A stretch of DNA of 64,000 nucleotides from Paracoccaceae bacterium (GCA_902543185.1 CACBXB010000001.1:62001-126000), one strand, 5' to 3'. Positions 1 through 8,641 are shown, numbered from the stretch's first letter. Numbers and translations: made by a program. Notes: generated by a model not told the origin, from the sequence alone.

Positions 1-172
1 TGTTAACACGGCCACGCATGTAATTAGCGGCAAGCACTTCTTTTATAGTTACTATCACCTGATCGGGATGGGCTCCAATAGTTGAAGAGGCCGCATCTGT
101 CACGCGTTCTGCAAGTAATTTACGAGTTTTTTCTTCGTAACCCTTAATTAAAGTACATTCGATCATTGGCAT
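1..172 (-). CDS. 4-oxalocrotonate tautomerase-like protein (partial, C-terminus beyond window)
   Basis: Fifty-seven codons are visible from an ATG at 172 reading leftward off the window. The protein begins Met-Pro-Met-Ile-Glu, so removal of Met would expose the N-terminal proline that is the catalytic base of the 4-OT/tautomerase superfamily. The later stretch ANYMRGR matches the usual end of the second beta strand in small tautomerases. Family members isomerise unsaturated keto/enol acids in the cytoplasm. It is divergent from the catabolic cluster that starts at 277 and shares its intergenic region, so a role in the same pathway is inferred, not shown. Its full length is unknown because the gene is cut. 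Confidence 0.8.
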   Translation of the reverse strand, partial: MPMIECTLIKGYEEKTRKLLAERVTDAASSTIGAHPDQVIVTIKEVLAANYMRGRVN

Positions 173-185
173 TTTTAATCTCCGC

Positions 186-250
186 TTATGCGCATAAAAT
201 GTTTTCTTATTTTTGTACCACCTTTCATATAATGGAAAGATATTTCCATT
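186..250. promoter_or_regulatory. Divergent control region with two operator-like inverted repeats
   Basis: The roughly 100-bp gap between the tautomerase gene and the hydro-lyase gene contains a perfect 12-bp palindrome at 186-197 (TTATGCGCATAA) and an inverted repeat at 231-250 with 8-bp arms AATGGAAA/TTTCCATT around a 4-base centre. A perfect TATAAT lies at 228-233 and runs into the second repeat, as expected for a -10 box covered by a repressor. No good -35 box is obvious. No regulator gene is visible inside the window, so the binding protein is unknown. Confidence 0.45.
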
Positions 251-276
251 GGATGTTTTTGTGCTAGATTTAACCA

Positions 277-1545
277 ATGACTACACTTGCCCAAAAAATA
301 ATTGCGAATGCCTGTAAAAAATCCGATGTAGGGCCGGGTGAGGTTGTCGTTTGTAAAGTCGATTTAGCTATGATCCATGACTCTGGTGGACCGCGACGAG
401 TTAAACCTATTTTAGAAAAACTTAATCGAAAAGTTTGGGACGCTGAGAAGGTTGTAGTGGTAACAGATCACTATGTACCGATTGAAAGTGAAGAAACACG
501 GGCAATTCACGAACTCACAAAAAAATGGGTTCTTAATCAAGATATACAAAATTTTTATGACCAGCAGGGCATTTGTCACGTGGTTGTTCCAGAAAAAGGG
601 CATCTCAAACCAGGAATGTTTTGCGTAGGGGGCGATAGTCACTCTCCAACAGGAGGCGCATTCGGTGCTTATATGTTTGGTATTGGAGCCACTGAGATGG
701 CTGGCGTTTTAGCAACTGGAGAAATTTGGTTAAAAGTTCCAAAAACCATTTTTATAAAATGGAAAGGAAAACTTAACAATCTTGTAACTGCCAAAGATAT
801 GATGCTCGCAACTTGCCGCAAAATTGGGATGGGTGGCGGACAATATCAAGCTATTCAATATATTGGAGAAGCTATTTATGATCTCTCAGTCCAGGATCGC
901 ATGACTTTATCAAATATGGCTGCAGAACTCGGTGCACAAACTGGATTAATAGCTCCAGACGATAAAACTATTGACTACATAAAGAGCTCTGGTGGATTAG
1001 TTCCTGAAAACTGGAAGAGTTTTCGCTTAGATGAGCCCACTTCTGATGCTAGCGTTAATGAGTTTGATGCATCAACGCTATCACCCCAAATTGCTGCACC
1101 ACACTCACCTGAAAACTCTGAAAATGCAGATGAGTTTGCGAATACAGTTTTTGATGTTGCTTACATTGGTGCCTGTACTGGAGCTAAATATGTAGATTTG
1201 GCAGCTGCTGCTTCAGTTTTAAAAGGACGAAAAATTGCTTCAGGTATCTCTCTTAAAGTAGCGCCCGCTAGCCTAAAGGATGAAAAGCAAGCTTTCGAAG
1301 ATGGAATACTTAAAATTTTGCAAGACGCTGGTGCAGAATTTCTGCCAAATTCTTGTGGCATTTGTGCAGGGTACGGAAAGGACAGGCTAGCAGAAGGACA
1401 GGTATGTCTATCCTCGACCGCAAGAAATTTCCAAGGCCGAATGGGAGCTCCAACTTCGGAGGTTTACCTGGCTTCACCTTACACAGTTGCAGCCTCTGCG
1501 GTTGTCGGAAAAATGACAGATCCTAGAAAGCTAATGGTAAACTAG
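277..1545 (+). CDS. Aconitase-superfamily hydro-lyase large subunit (LeuC/DmdA-like)
   Basis: A 422-aa cytoplasmic [4Fe-4S] hydro-lyase subunit related to LeuC, homoaconitase and the 2,3-dimethylmalate dehydratase subunit DmdA. Visible motifs are GDSHSPTGGAFG near residue 118 and three cluster-ligand cysteines: one in IGACTG (about 300) and two in CGICAGYG (about 360 and 363), followed by a STARNFQGRMG segment that resembles the substrate-binding part of LeuC. The small subunit starts at the next base after the stop codon. No leuA or leuB is nearby and the next genes are a PEP-mutase-type lyase and HyuAB, so leucine synthesis is unlikely. Hydration of an alkylmaleate-like substrate followed by C-C cleavage is the best inference. 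The ATG at 277 has no strong ribosome-binding site. Confidence 0.85.
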   Translation: MTTLAQKIIANACKKSDVGPGEVVVCKVDLAMIHDSGGPRRVKPILEKLNRKVWDAEKVVVVTDHYVPIESEETRAIHELTKKWVLNQDIQNFYDQQGICHVVVPEKGHLKPGMFCVGGDSHSPTGGAFGAYMFGIGATEMAGVLATGEIWLKVPKTIFIKWKGKLNNLVTAKDMMLATCRKIGMGGGQYQAIQYIGEAIYDLSVQDRMTLSNMAAELGAQTGLIAPDDKTIDYIKSSGGLVPENWKSFRLDEPTSDASVNEFDASTLSPQIAAPHSPENSENADEFANTVFDVAYIGACTGAKYVDLAAAASVLKGRKIASGISLKVAPASLKDEKQAFEDGILKILQDAGAEFLPNSCGICAGYGKDRLAEGQVCLSSTARNFQGRMGAPTSEVYLASPYTVAASAVVGKMTDPRKLMVN

Positions 1546-2040
1546 ATGAGTAGACTTTGGCTTTTTGAGGAAACTATAAACACTGACGTTTTGGCGCCTG
1601 GTTTTTATATGAAATCGCCATTGGCCGAACTCTCACAACATTGCCTAGAAGCTGTGCGTCCAGAATTTGCCTCCAAAGTAAAAAAAGGTGATGTATTATT
1701 AGCTGGTGACAATATGGGGGTAGGGTCTTCTAGAGAACAGGCAGCAGAAGTTTTAAAGTTTCTTGGTATATCCTGTATTATTGCTAAAAGTTTTGCAGGT
1801 ATTTTTTATCGCAATGCAATTAATCTGGGTTTGCCTGCTTTTTTGTTGCCAAAAGATAGTCAATTACCCAAAGAATTTGTTGACGGCTCATCCGTAGTAT
1901 TTGATTTTGAAAATAGCATCCTTTTTTTAGAGGGTTCAGGTATCCAAATAAATTTAGACCCTTTACCAGCTTTCTTGCAGGAACTCATAAATGACGGCGG
2001 TTTGGTTCCTCATCTTGAAAAACGTTTTGATGAAAAGTAA
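1546..2040 (+). CDS. Aconitase-superfamily hydro-lyase small subunit (LeuD/DmdB-like)
   Basis: A 164-aa swivel-domain protein. It carries the family signature GDNMGVGSSREQA (about residues 54-66), whose Ser-Arg contact the substrate carboxylate in LeuD, and a following AKSFAGIFYRNAINLGLP stretch that is diagnostic of the small subunit. The start ATG directly abuts the stop of the large subunit, so the two are translationally coupled and must form the heterodimeric enzyme. The length is typical of archaeal-type LeuD and of DmdB rather than the roughly 200-aa proteobacterial LeuD of leucine synthesis, in agreement with a catabolic role. Confidence 0.85.
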   Translation: MSRLWLFEETINTDVLAPGFYMKSPLAELSQHCLEAVRPEFASKVKKGDVLLAGDNMGVGSSREQAAEVLKFLGISCIIAKSFAGIFYRNAINLGLPAFLLPKDSQLPKEFVDGSSVVFDFENSILFLEGSGIQINLDPLPAFLQELINDGGLVPHLEKRFDEK

Positions 2041-2049
2041 GGCCTTATT

Positions 2050-2898
2050 ATGCTCAAATCTATTATTAAAACAGAAACGCTTTTAGCCCCTGGTATATAT
2101 GATGCTCTTTCTGGGCTTATAGCGGAACAATCCGGAGCCCAAGCCGTTTACCTTTCGGGGGCTAGTATAGCATATACTAGGTTTGGAAGATCGGATGTAG
2201 GACTTGTTTCAGTTTCCGAAGTTCATGATACTCTTGCTGCTGTAACTGATAGAATAAAAATTCCTATTATCGTTGATGCAGATACAGGATTTGGTAATGC
2301 CCTAAATGTACAGAGGACAATCCGCAATTTTGAACGGGCCGGTGCCGCAGCTATCCAAATAGAAGACCAATCGTTTCCAAAGCGCTGCGGGCATCTCGAC
2401 GGAAAAGTCTTGATAAAAACAGATGAAATGGTTGGCAAAGTAAAAGCTGCCGTGGATGCTAGAAAGACAAGTGATACATTAATTATCGCAAGAACAGATG
2501 CTCGAGCTGTTGAGGGCCTTCAAGAAGCAATTGATAGAGCGCACACCTACGAGGAAGCAGGAGCAGATATCCTTTTCATAGAAGCGCCCCGTTCAGTTGA
2601 TGAATTGCAAGTAATCCGAAAATCATTCCACCTAAATACCCCTCTTTTAGCAAATATGGTCGAAGGTGGTAAAACACCTGTAAAAACTGCCGATGATTTA
2701 AAAAGTCTAGGTTTTAATATCGTTATATTTCCTGGGGGCGCAGTAAGAGCGGCCACTTTTCAATTGCAAGAGTATTATGCAGGATTATTAGAAAACGGCA
2801 GCAACGCAGAGTTTTCTAAACGGATGCATGATTTTGATAGCCTTAACGCAGTTATAGGAACTCCAGAACTTTTAAGTATAGGGAAAAAATACGAATGA
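2050..2898 (+). CDS. Isocitrate lyase/PEP mutase family C-C lyase (methylisocitrate or dimethylmalate lyase-like)
   Basis: A 282-aa single-domain TIM-barrel enzyme of the PEP mutase/isocitrate lyase superfamily. Visible motifs are DADTGFGN (about 76-83), which binds Mg2+, IEDQ (about 104), and the catalytic loop KRCGH (about 110-114) with its essential Cys, which marks lyases rather than phosphonopyruvate mutases. Close family members are 2-methylisocitrate lyase, 2,3-dimethylmalate lyase and oxaloacetate decarboxylase. Immediately downstream of a hydro-lyase pair, the arrangement copies the dmdA-dmdB-dml module of nicotinate fermenters, in which 2,3-dimethylmalate is split to propionate and pyruvate. 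The exact substrate cannot be read from the sequence. No prpB/prpC partner is seen here. Confidence 0.82.
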   Translation: MLKSIIKTETLLAPGIYDALSGLIAEQSGAQAVYLSGASIAYTRFGRSDVGLVSVSEVHDTLAAVTDRIKIPIIVDADTGFGNALNVQRTIRNFERAGAAAIQIEDQSFPKRCGHLDGKVLIKTDEMVGKVKAAVDARKTSDTLIIARTDARAVEGLQEAIDRAHTYEEAGADILFIEAPRSVDELQVIRKSFHLNTPLLANMVEGGKTPVKTADDLKSLGFNIVIFPGGAVRAATFQLQEYYAGLLENGSNAEFSKRMHDFDSLNAVIGTPELLSIGKKYE

Positions 2899-2925
2899 AA
2901 CCTTTAATAGCTTTTGGGCTTTAAT

Positions 2926-4587
2926 ATGGATGCTGTCACACTTGCTATTCTTAAGGGCAGACTAGAACAAATTGCTGATGAAATGGATGCAACTCTATTT
3001 CGTTCTGCCTTCAACCCTATAATTGCCGAGGCACATGATGCCAGCCACGGTATTTATGATGCCCATACAGGCGAAACTTTAATCCAGGGAAAGTCAGGTT
3101 TGCCCATTTTTGTTGGCGTAATGGCTTTTGCTGTTCAGGCCGTAATCGATAAGGTCTCCTCAGGAGATGACCTTAAAGAGGGCGATGTCTATATATTTAA
3201 TGATCCCTACGACGGGGGTACCCACCTTTCTGATTTTCGCTTGGTTAAACCTATATTCAGAAACGGTGCAGTTTTTTGTTATATAGCCTCTGTGGGTCAC
3301 TGGCACGATGTTGGCGGAAATGTGCCTGGGAACTATAATCCTGAGGCAACTGAAAGTTTCCAAGAAGGAATGTTAATTCCACCTGTCAAATTATTTAAAG
3401 AAGGAAAACTTAATCAAGATATAGTTAACATTCTGTCTGCAAATTCTCGCCTACCTAACTCGCTATATGGAGATTTAAATGGTCAAATAAATGCTCTTGA
3501 TTTGGGCGAGGAGAGATTACATTCGCTTTTAGATGAATATACGGAGGAAAAAATCACAAGTGCATTAAAAGAACTTCGTGAAAGAGCCGAGAAAATGATG
3601 CGGCAACACATAGGTACTTTGCCAAACGAAACAATTTCAGTCGAAGACTATCTTGATAATGACGGTGTTACAGACGATCCTCTTACTCTTGCGATCGACC
3701 TAACCATAAAAGATGATAAAATGACTATTGACTTTAGCAGGTCAAGCAATGCGTGCGCTGGACCAGTCAATATTTCTAAATCAACTACAATTGCCGCAAC
3801 TTATGTAGCTTTAAAGCATATATTCACTGATGTTCCCGCAAATGCCGGAGTATTAAAACCTGTTGAATTTATCATACCTGAAGACAGCTTTCTGAACGTT
3901 CGTGCACCAAAACCGGTTGGTGGTTACACTGAAACAATTTTACGCCTGATAGACGTGATCTTTCAGGCTTTTCAAAATTCAGCAAGCGATAGGGTTAATG
4001 GGTGTGCATATGGAACAATCAATGCATTATCCCTTTCTGGTTATCGTAAAAATGGAAGTAGGTGGGTCATGTTTTCATTCTTCGGCGGTGGTCATGGTGG
4101 TCACCCCGAAGGTGATGGCTTAAATCACGGTAATGCTCCAATTTCTACTGCAACCATACCACCACTTGAAATTCTTGAAGCAGCTTATCCAATTCAATTT
4201 ACCAAGTGGGGTCTCAGACCTAATTCAGGTGGAAAAGGAAAACACAGGGGGGGATTGGGCGCAATTTACGAAATAGAGTTGCTAGAGGAAGAAGCTAACG
4301 CTTTTCTGTTTGGAGAACGCGGAAAATTTGCTCCAAAAGGAGTTATAGAGGGCGAAGAAGGAGCATTGAACCAATTCTATTACGGTTATGAAGCAAATGA
4401 CCCTCCAGAAAAACAATTATCTCCTCCTCTAAAATCAAAAATAACTGGCATTAGCTTAAAAAGAGGTCAGCGTGTAAGGCTTGAGACTCCCGGAGGTGGT
4501 GGATTTGGAAAGAGTTCCGAAAGGCCTTTGGAAAAATTAAATTACGATCTTGAGCAAGGCTACGTGACGGAGACAAAAGATGACTGA
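2926..4587 (+). CDS. Hydantoinase B/oxoprolinase beta-subunit family protein
   Basis: A 553-aa HyuB-family protein starting at ATG 2926 (MDAVTLAILKGRLEQ), the family's usual beginning. An in-frame TTG at 2914 lacks a ribosome-binding site. Conserved landmarks are FNDPYDGGTHLSD near residue 100, the FFGGGHGGH segment near 385, and the C-terminal GGGGFG close to residue 525. HyuB proteins work with HyuA in ATP-dependent hydrolysis of cyclic amides (5-oxoproline, N-methylhydantoin, caprolactam) or in acetone/acetophenone-type carboxylation. The HyuA gene overlaps its last 8 bases, so the two subunits are co-translated. Substrate unknown. Confidence 0.88.
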   Translation: MDAVTLAILKGRLEQIADEMDATLFRSAFNPIIAEAHDASHGIYDAHTGETLIQGKSGLPIFVGVMAFAVQAVIDKVSSGDDLKEGDVYIFNDPYDGGTHLSDFRLVKPIFRNGAVFCYIASVGHWHDVGGNVPGNYNPEATESFQEGMLIPPVKLFKEGKLNQDIVNILSANSRLPNSLYGDLNGQINALDLGEERLHSLLDEYTEEKITSALKELRERAEKMMRQHIGTLPNETISVEDYLDNDGVTDDPLTLAIDLTIKDDKMTIDFSRSSNACAGPVNISKSTTIAATYVALKHIFTDVPANAGVLKPVEFIIPEDSFLNVRAPKPVGGYTETILRLIDVIFQAFQNSASDRVNGCAYGTINALSLSGYRKNGSRWVMFSFFGGGHGGHPEGDGLNHGNAPISTATIPPLEILEAAYPIQFTKWGLRPNSGGKGKHRGGLGAIYEIELLEEEANAFLFGERGKFAPKGVIEGEEGALNQFYYGYEANDPPEKQLSPPLKSKITGISLKRGQRVRLETPGGGGFGKSSERPLEKLNYDLEQGYVTETKDD

Positions 4588-6634
4588 AAAAATCGTCATT
4601 GGGGTAGATGTTGGGGGAACATTTACCGATATATTAGCCTTTGAAGAAAAATCAGGGCGTGTGTCTGTTGCCAAAACTCCTTCTACAAAAGAAGACCAAT
4701 CTAAAGGTTTCTTAGAAGGCATACTTAAAACTACGAATGATTTATCATTAGTGTCTACCATTATTCATGGGACTACAGTAGCGACCAATGCCCTTTTAGA
4801 GAGAAAGGGTGCAAAAACTGGAATTATTACTACTAGAGGTTTTCGTGACGTTTTGGAAATGCGTCGCCGCGATCGCCCAAAAACTTGGGGGCTTTGGGGA
4901 ACATTTACTCCAGTTGTTGAACGAAAAAATAGATTAGAGGTTAGTGAGAGAACTTTAGCAGATGGAACTATCAGAAGTCCAATTGATGAAAAGGAAATTG
5001 AAAATTGCGCAAAAACTTTACTTGAAAATGGATGTTCTTCTGTATGTTTATTTTTCATCAATGGTTATGCTAACCCCGAGAATGAAAGACGAGCTGCAAA
5101 AATTCTTCGATCGGTTTGGCCAAATAAGCATGTCAGTGTAGCAACTGAAATCTTACCCGAAATTAGAGAGTTTGAGCGTTGCTCTACTGCAACCCTGAAC
5201 GCATATTTGCAACCACCTGTAGCTAATTATCTTGAGCGGCTAGAAACGAGAATTTCTGAAGAGAGAAATAAGTCTGAAATTTTAATCGTGCAATCTAATG
5301 GTGGTGTGATGTCTGTTGAAACAGCAAAATCTCTTCCCATTAGAACGGCTCTTTCTGGACCAGCAGCAGGTGTTGTTGCCGCACGTCAGATTGCTAAGGC
5401 TGCGGGTTTTGAAAATATCATAACAGGCGATATGGGTGGAACATCTTTTGATATTTCCTTGATAGCTAACAATCAAAATATGCTTACATCACAGGCCAAT
5501 ATTGACTTTGGAATGACCATAAGAACACCTATGATCGAAATGACTACTATAGGAGCAGGTGGCGGATCTATAGCGCATATAGACTCAACAGGACTTCTTG
5601 AAATTGGTCCCGAATCTGCGGGCTCAGATCCTGGTCCAGCATGCTATGGTTTTGGAAACGATCGACCTACTGTTACCGATGCCAATTTAGTATTGGGAAG
5701 GATTGATGCAAGTAATCCAATTGGCGGAAAACAAAAATCACTGGACTATGATGCAGCAACTCGGGCCGTCGATAATCATATCGCAAAAAAACTGAACCTG
5801 TCTATTCATGACGCAGCCGAAGCAATAATTAAAGTTGCGAATGCAAAAATGAGTGGTGCTATCAGATTAATCTCAATAGAGCGTGGATATGATCCTAAGA
5901 AATTTGCCTTAATGCCTTTCGGAGGTGGAGGAGCTTTGCATGCTGGCGCTCTTATGAAAGATATTGGCCTATCCGCTTCTATAGTACCGCGGTATCCTGG
6001 AGTAAATTCGGCTCTTGGATGCATTATGTCCAATCTGCGTCACGATGAAGTTAGGACATTGAACATTTCTTTGGAAGAATTGGATTGTAAAAATCTGGCA
6101 AAAAATATTGAAGAAATTACAATTGAGTCAAAAAAGGTTATTGATCGGTCTAAAGCACCTTTAATTAAAAGAGAGCGAATTATTGAACTGGATATGTTGT
6201 ATTTAGGGCAAACACATTCAGTTCCAGTATCTGTTTCCGACGATTTAAAAAAATTAACAAGGCAGAATATAGCAAAAGCCTTTTTAGAAAGCTACGCCCG
6301 CGCCTACAGCAGACCACTTGAAGGAATAAGCATCAGGGTTTTAAATCTAAGGGTATCCATGATTGGCGTTCGGCCGGACATAGATATATCTGTTTTTTCT
6401 AAAGGCGAACGGGCAAAAGAAACTAGTGATTGTGTAATCTCAAAACAGAAAATTTATTCGAACGGAGCCTGGCATGAGGCTAAAATTTTCGATCGGTTAC
6501 TTTTGCCTGGTGGCTCCATAATTGCTGGTCCTGCATTGCTTACACAACCTGATGCAACAATTTTTATTGAACCCAAAATGAATGCAAAAGTAGATAGCTA
6601 CGGTAATATAATCTTGAGCGAGGAGGTGTTTTGA
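4580..6634 (+). CDS. Hydantoinase A/oxoprolinase alpha-subunit family protein
   Basis: A 684-aa HyuA-family, ASKHA-fold ATPase subunit. The N-terminal phosphate-binding motif GVDVGGTFTD is at residues 8-17, and a second one, GDMGGTSFD, is at about 283-291, giving the two halves of the actin-like nucleotide site. The hydantoinase/oxoprolinase domain follows with GAGGGSIA and GSDPGPACYG. It couples ATP hydrolysis to ring opening or carboxylation together with HyuB, whose end overlaps its start by 8 bases. Length is normal. Its place between a hydrolyase/lyase module and a flavoprotein is unusual for 5-oxoprolinase and suggests a dedicated catabolic substrate. Confidence 0.88.
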   Translation: MTEKIVIGVDVGGTFTDILAFEEKSGRVSVAKTPSTKEDQSKGFLEGILKTTNDLSLVSTIIHGTTVATNALLERKGAKTGIITTRGFRDVLEMRRRDRPKTWGLWGTFTPVVERKNRLEVSERTLADGTIRSPIDEKEIENCAKTLLENGCSSVCLFFINGYANPENERRAAKILRSVWPNKHVSVATEILPEIREFERCSTATLNAYLQPPVANYLERLETRISEERNKSEILIVQSNGGVMSVETAKSLPIRTALSGPAAGVVAARQIAKAAGFENIITGDMGGTSFDISLIANNQNMLTSQANIDFGMTIRTPMIEMTTIGAGGGSIAHIDSTGLLEIGPESAGSDPGPACYGFGNDRPTVTDANLVLGRIDASNPIGGKQKSLDYDAATRAVDNHIAKKLNLSIHDAAEAIIKVANAKMSGAIRLISIERGYDPKKFALMPFGGGGALHAGALMKDIGLSASIVPRYPGVNSALGCIMSNLRHDEVRTLNISLEELDCKNLAKNIEEITIESKKVIDRSKAPLIKRERIIELDMLYLGQTHSVPVSVSDDLKKLTRQNIAKAFLESYARAYSRPLEGISIRVLNLRVSMIGVRPDIDISVFSKGERAKETSDCVISKQKIYSNGAWHEAKIFDRLLLPGGSIIAGPALLTQPDATIFIEPKMNAKVDSYGNIILSEEVF

Positions 6635-6635
6635 A

Positions 6636-7241
6636 ATGTCATTTGATCCAAAAACGGCGGCCGTTTTAATTGTTGATTTGCAAAATGATTTTCTAGACCC
6701 AAAAGGTGCCTATGGGAGAGCGGGACAAACTAGCTCAGAAATTGCCGCTTTGCCATCTCGTATTTTGCCCCTTTTAAAAGCCATTAGACTGGCAGGAGGA
6801 TGGGTTGTTTCAACACAATTTACGCTTGTACCGGGCAAAGGCGGTGAGCCATTCATATCAAACCACCTTAAGAAACTGAGACCTTTCTTGGGAAAAGGTG
6901 ACTTTTCGCCAGCTTCATGGGGAAATTCACTTGTAGACAACCTACAGCCTGCAGACATAACTGTAGAGAAAATCGCATATTCTGCGTTCTACCAAACGCG
7001 GATGGAATATTCACTATCAAAAGCTGGTATTAAAACATTATTAGTATGTGGCATTGTAACAAATGGTGGCGTAGCATCAACGGTTCGCGATGCACACGTC
7101 AGGGACTTTCATACTATAACCTTGGAAGACGGATGTGCCGCATTTTCAAAAGATACTCATAATTTAGCAATCCAATCACTTAAAACAGTAGGAGAGGTAA
7201 TGAAAATAGCTGATGCTATTTCTCTAATAAACGGAAATTAA
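6636..7241 (+). CDS. Isochorismatase-fold hydrolase lacking the catalytic cysteine
   Basis: A 201-aa isochorismatase-superfamily protein. Asp14 (in IVDLQNDF) and Lys112 (before IAYSAF) of the family triad are present. In the third position, where amidases of this family (nicotinamidase, N-carbamoylsarcosine amidase, RutB) have TNxC, this protein has GIVTNGGV, so Gly145 replaces the nucleophilic Cys. The same change is found in true isochorismatases (EntB, PhzD), which hydrolyse a vinyl ether without a covalent intermediate. An amidase call is therefore not safe. The gene begins one base after hyuA ends, with a strong GAGGAGG ribosome-binding site, so it belongs to the cluster. No siderophore or phenazine genes are near. 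Confidence 0.8.
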   Translation: MSFDPKTAAVLIVDLQNDFLDPKGAYGRAGQTSSEIAALPSRILPLLKAIRLAGGWVVSTQFTLVPGKGGEPFISNHLKKLRPFLGKGDFSPASWGNSLVDNLQPADITVEKIAYSAFYQTRMEYSLSKAGIKTLLVCGIVTNGGVASTVRDAHVRDFHTITLEDGCAAFSKDTHNLAIQSLKTVGEVMKIADAISLINGN

Positions 7242-7243
7242 TT

Positions 7244-8641
7244 TTGACTGACGTGCTAATAAATGACAATTTTTCTGGAGACACAGAAATTGATTGCTTA
7301 ATCATTGGCGGTGGAGCTGCTGGCCTAACTGCCGCTTTGGCAGCTTCGGAGAGTGGTGCGGCAGTTTTAGTAGCTGAACGCGAAAACCGACTTTCCGGAT
7401 CTACAGCTTTATCATCGGGATTAATCCCAGCTGCAGAAACAAATGCTCAAAAAAGACAAAATATAAACGACTCAAAAAAAACTTTCTTTGCAGACATAAT
7501 GGAAAAAAATTGTAACTCTGCTGACCCTAATCATGTTAGTCTTTGCGTTGAAAATATAACTCTTGCCCTCGATTGGCTGGAAGCAGAGCATGGAATTCCA
7601 TTTCATGTTTTAGATGACTTTCTTTATCCAAATCACACTAATTTTAGAATGCATGCTGTCCCAGAAGTTACTGGCGAAGCACTGGTTAATTATTTGGAAA
7701 GAGCTGTTGCAGAACTCGATATTTACGTCAGTTGCAATCTCAAAATAGTAAATTTGGTCAAATCAAATAATGGAAGAATTTTGGGTGCAATTGGAGAGAG
7801 GCCGGACGGTTCAACTGAAGCAATATCGTCAAAAACAATTATCTTGGCTTGTAACGGGTATGGCGGAAATTCTGCATTAATAGCGGAAAATATTCCTGAA
7901 ATGCAAAATGCTATTTATTTTGGGCATGCCGGCAACCAAGGTGAAGCCGTTATTTGGGGTCGACAAATTGATGCCAAAATCGATCATCTATCAGGTTATC
8001 AGGGACATGGATCCGTGGCACATCCACATGGTATATTAGTTACCTGGGCACTGATGATGGAAGGCGGTATTCAAGTAAATACAAACGGCAAAAGGTTTTC
8101 AAATGAGCACAAAGGCTACTCTGAGCAAGCCGTTAACGTTCTTTCACAACCGGAAAAGATAGCTTTTAATATTTTCGATGAAAGGCTATGTGCACTTGGC
8201 CGAAAATTTGAAGATTTCCGTAAGGCAGAAAAAGCCAATGCTATTATCTCTGCAGATACTATAGAAGATTTGGCAAGTAAGCTTAATATAAGCATCGGCC
8301 ATTTATGTGAAACTATGCTAGAAATTGATGCTCTTGCCGAACAGAACGCAGTCGACACATTTGGACGCAATTTTAACTCTAAAAACCGTCTGCAGCCACC
8401 CTACTATGCTGTCAAGGTTACAGGGGCCTTATTTCATACTCAAGGAGGTCTTTTAATAGACAGTCAAGCGCGGGTTATTCAAAAAAATGGTTCATTTATT
8501 CAGGGGCTTTATGCATGTGGTGGTGCTGCTTGTGGTGTCTCTGGACCAGACGTTGCGGGTTACCTCTCAGGCAATGGATTATTGACAGCCATAAGCTTAG
8601 GATATGTTGCGGGAAAATCTATCAAAGCAATTGAATTATAA
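7244..8641 (+). CDS. FAD-binding fumarate reductase/succinate dehydrogenase-type flavoprotein
   Basis: A 465-aa soluble flavoprotein. The N-terminal dinucleotide fold has LIIGGGAAGLTAALAAS (about residues 20-36) and a second FAD contact is the C-terminal LYACGGAACGVSGPD. The middle contains HPHG and FHTQGGL segments like those of fumarate-reductase-family capping and active-site regions. Relatives include tricarballylate dehydrogenase TcuA, urocanate and fumarate reductases and ketosteroid dehydrogenases, so it probably adds or removes hydrogen next to a carboxylate. No heme or Fe-S domain is attached. The start is a TTG at 7244, two bases after the isochorismatase stop, with GGA upstream; no in-frame ATG precedes the FAD motif. 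Last gene of the cluster. Confidence 0.8.
   Translation: MTDVLINDNFSGDTEIDCLIIGGGAAGLTAALAASESGAAVLVAERENRLSGSTALSSGLIPAAETNAQKRQNINDSKKTFFADIMEKNCNSADPNHVSLCVENITLALDWLEAEHGIPFHVLDDFLYPNHTNFRMHAVPEVTGEALVNYLERAVAELDIYVSCNLKIVNLVKSNNGRILGAIGERPDGSTEAISSKTIILACNGYGGNSALIAENIPEMQNAIYFGHAGNQGEAVIWGRQIDAKIDHLSGYQGHGSVAHPHGILVTWALMMEGGIQVNTNGKRFSNEHKGYSEQAVNVLSQPEKIAFNIFDERLCALGRKFEDFRKAEKANAIISADTIEDLASKLNISIGHLCETMLEIDALAEQNAVDTFGRNFNSKNRLQPPYYAVKVTGALFHTQGGLLIDSQARVIQKNGSFIQGLYACGGAACGVSGPDVAGYLSGNGLLTAISLGYVAGKSIKAIEL

Noticed and set aside
277-2040. LeuCD of leucine biosynthesis
   Set aside because: The sequence resembles 3-isopropylmalate dehydratase, but there is no leuA or leuB nearby, the small subunit is short, and the next genes form a catabolic lyase/HyuAB set.
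2926-7241. Creatinine/N-methylhydantoin pathway (HyuAB plus N-carbamoylsarcosine amidase)
   Set aside because: The isochorismatase-fold protein lacks the catalytic Cys required for the amidase, and no sarcosine oxidase or creatinine deaminase is present.
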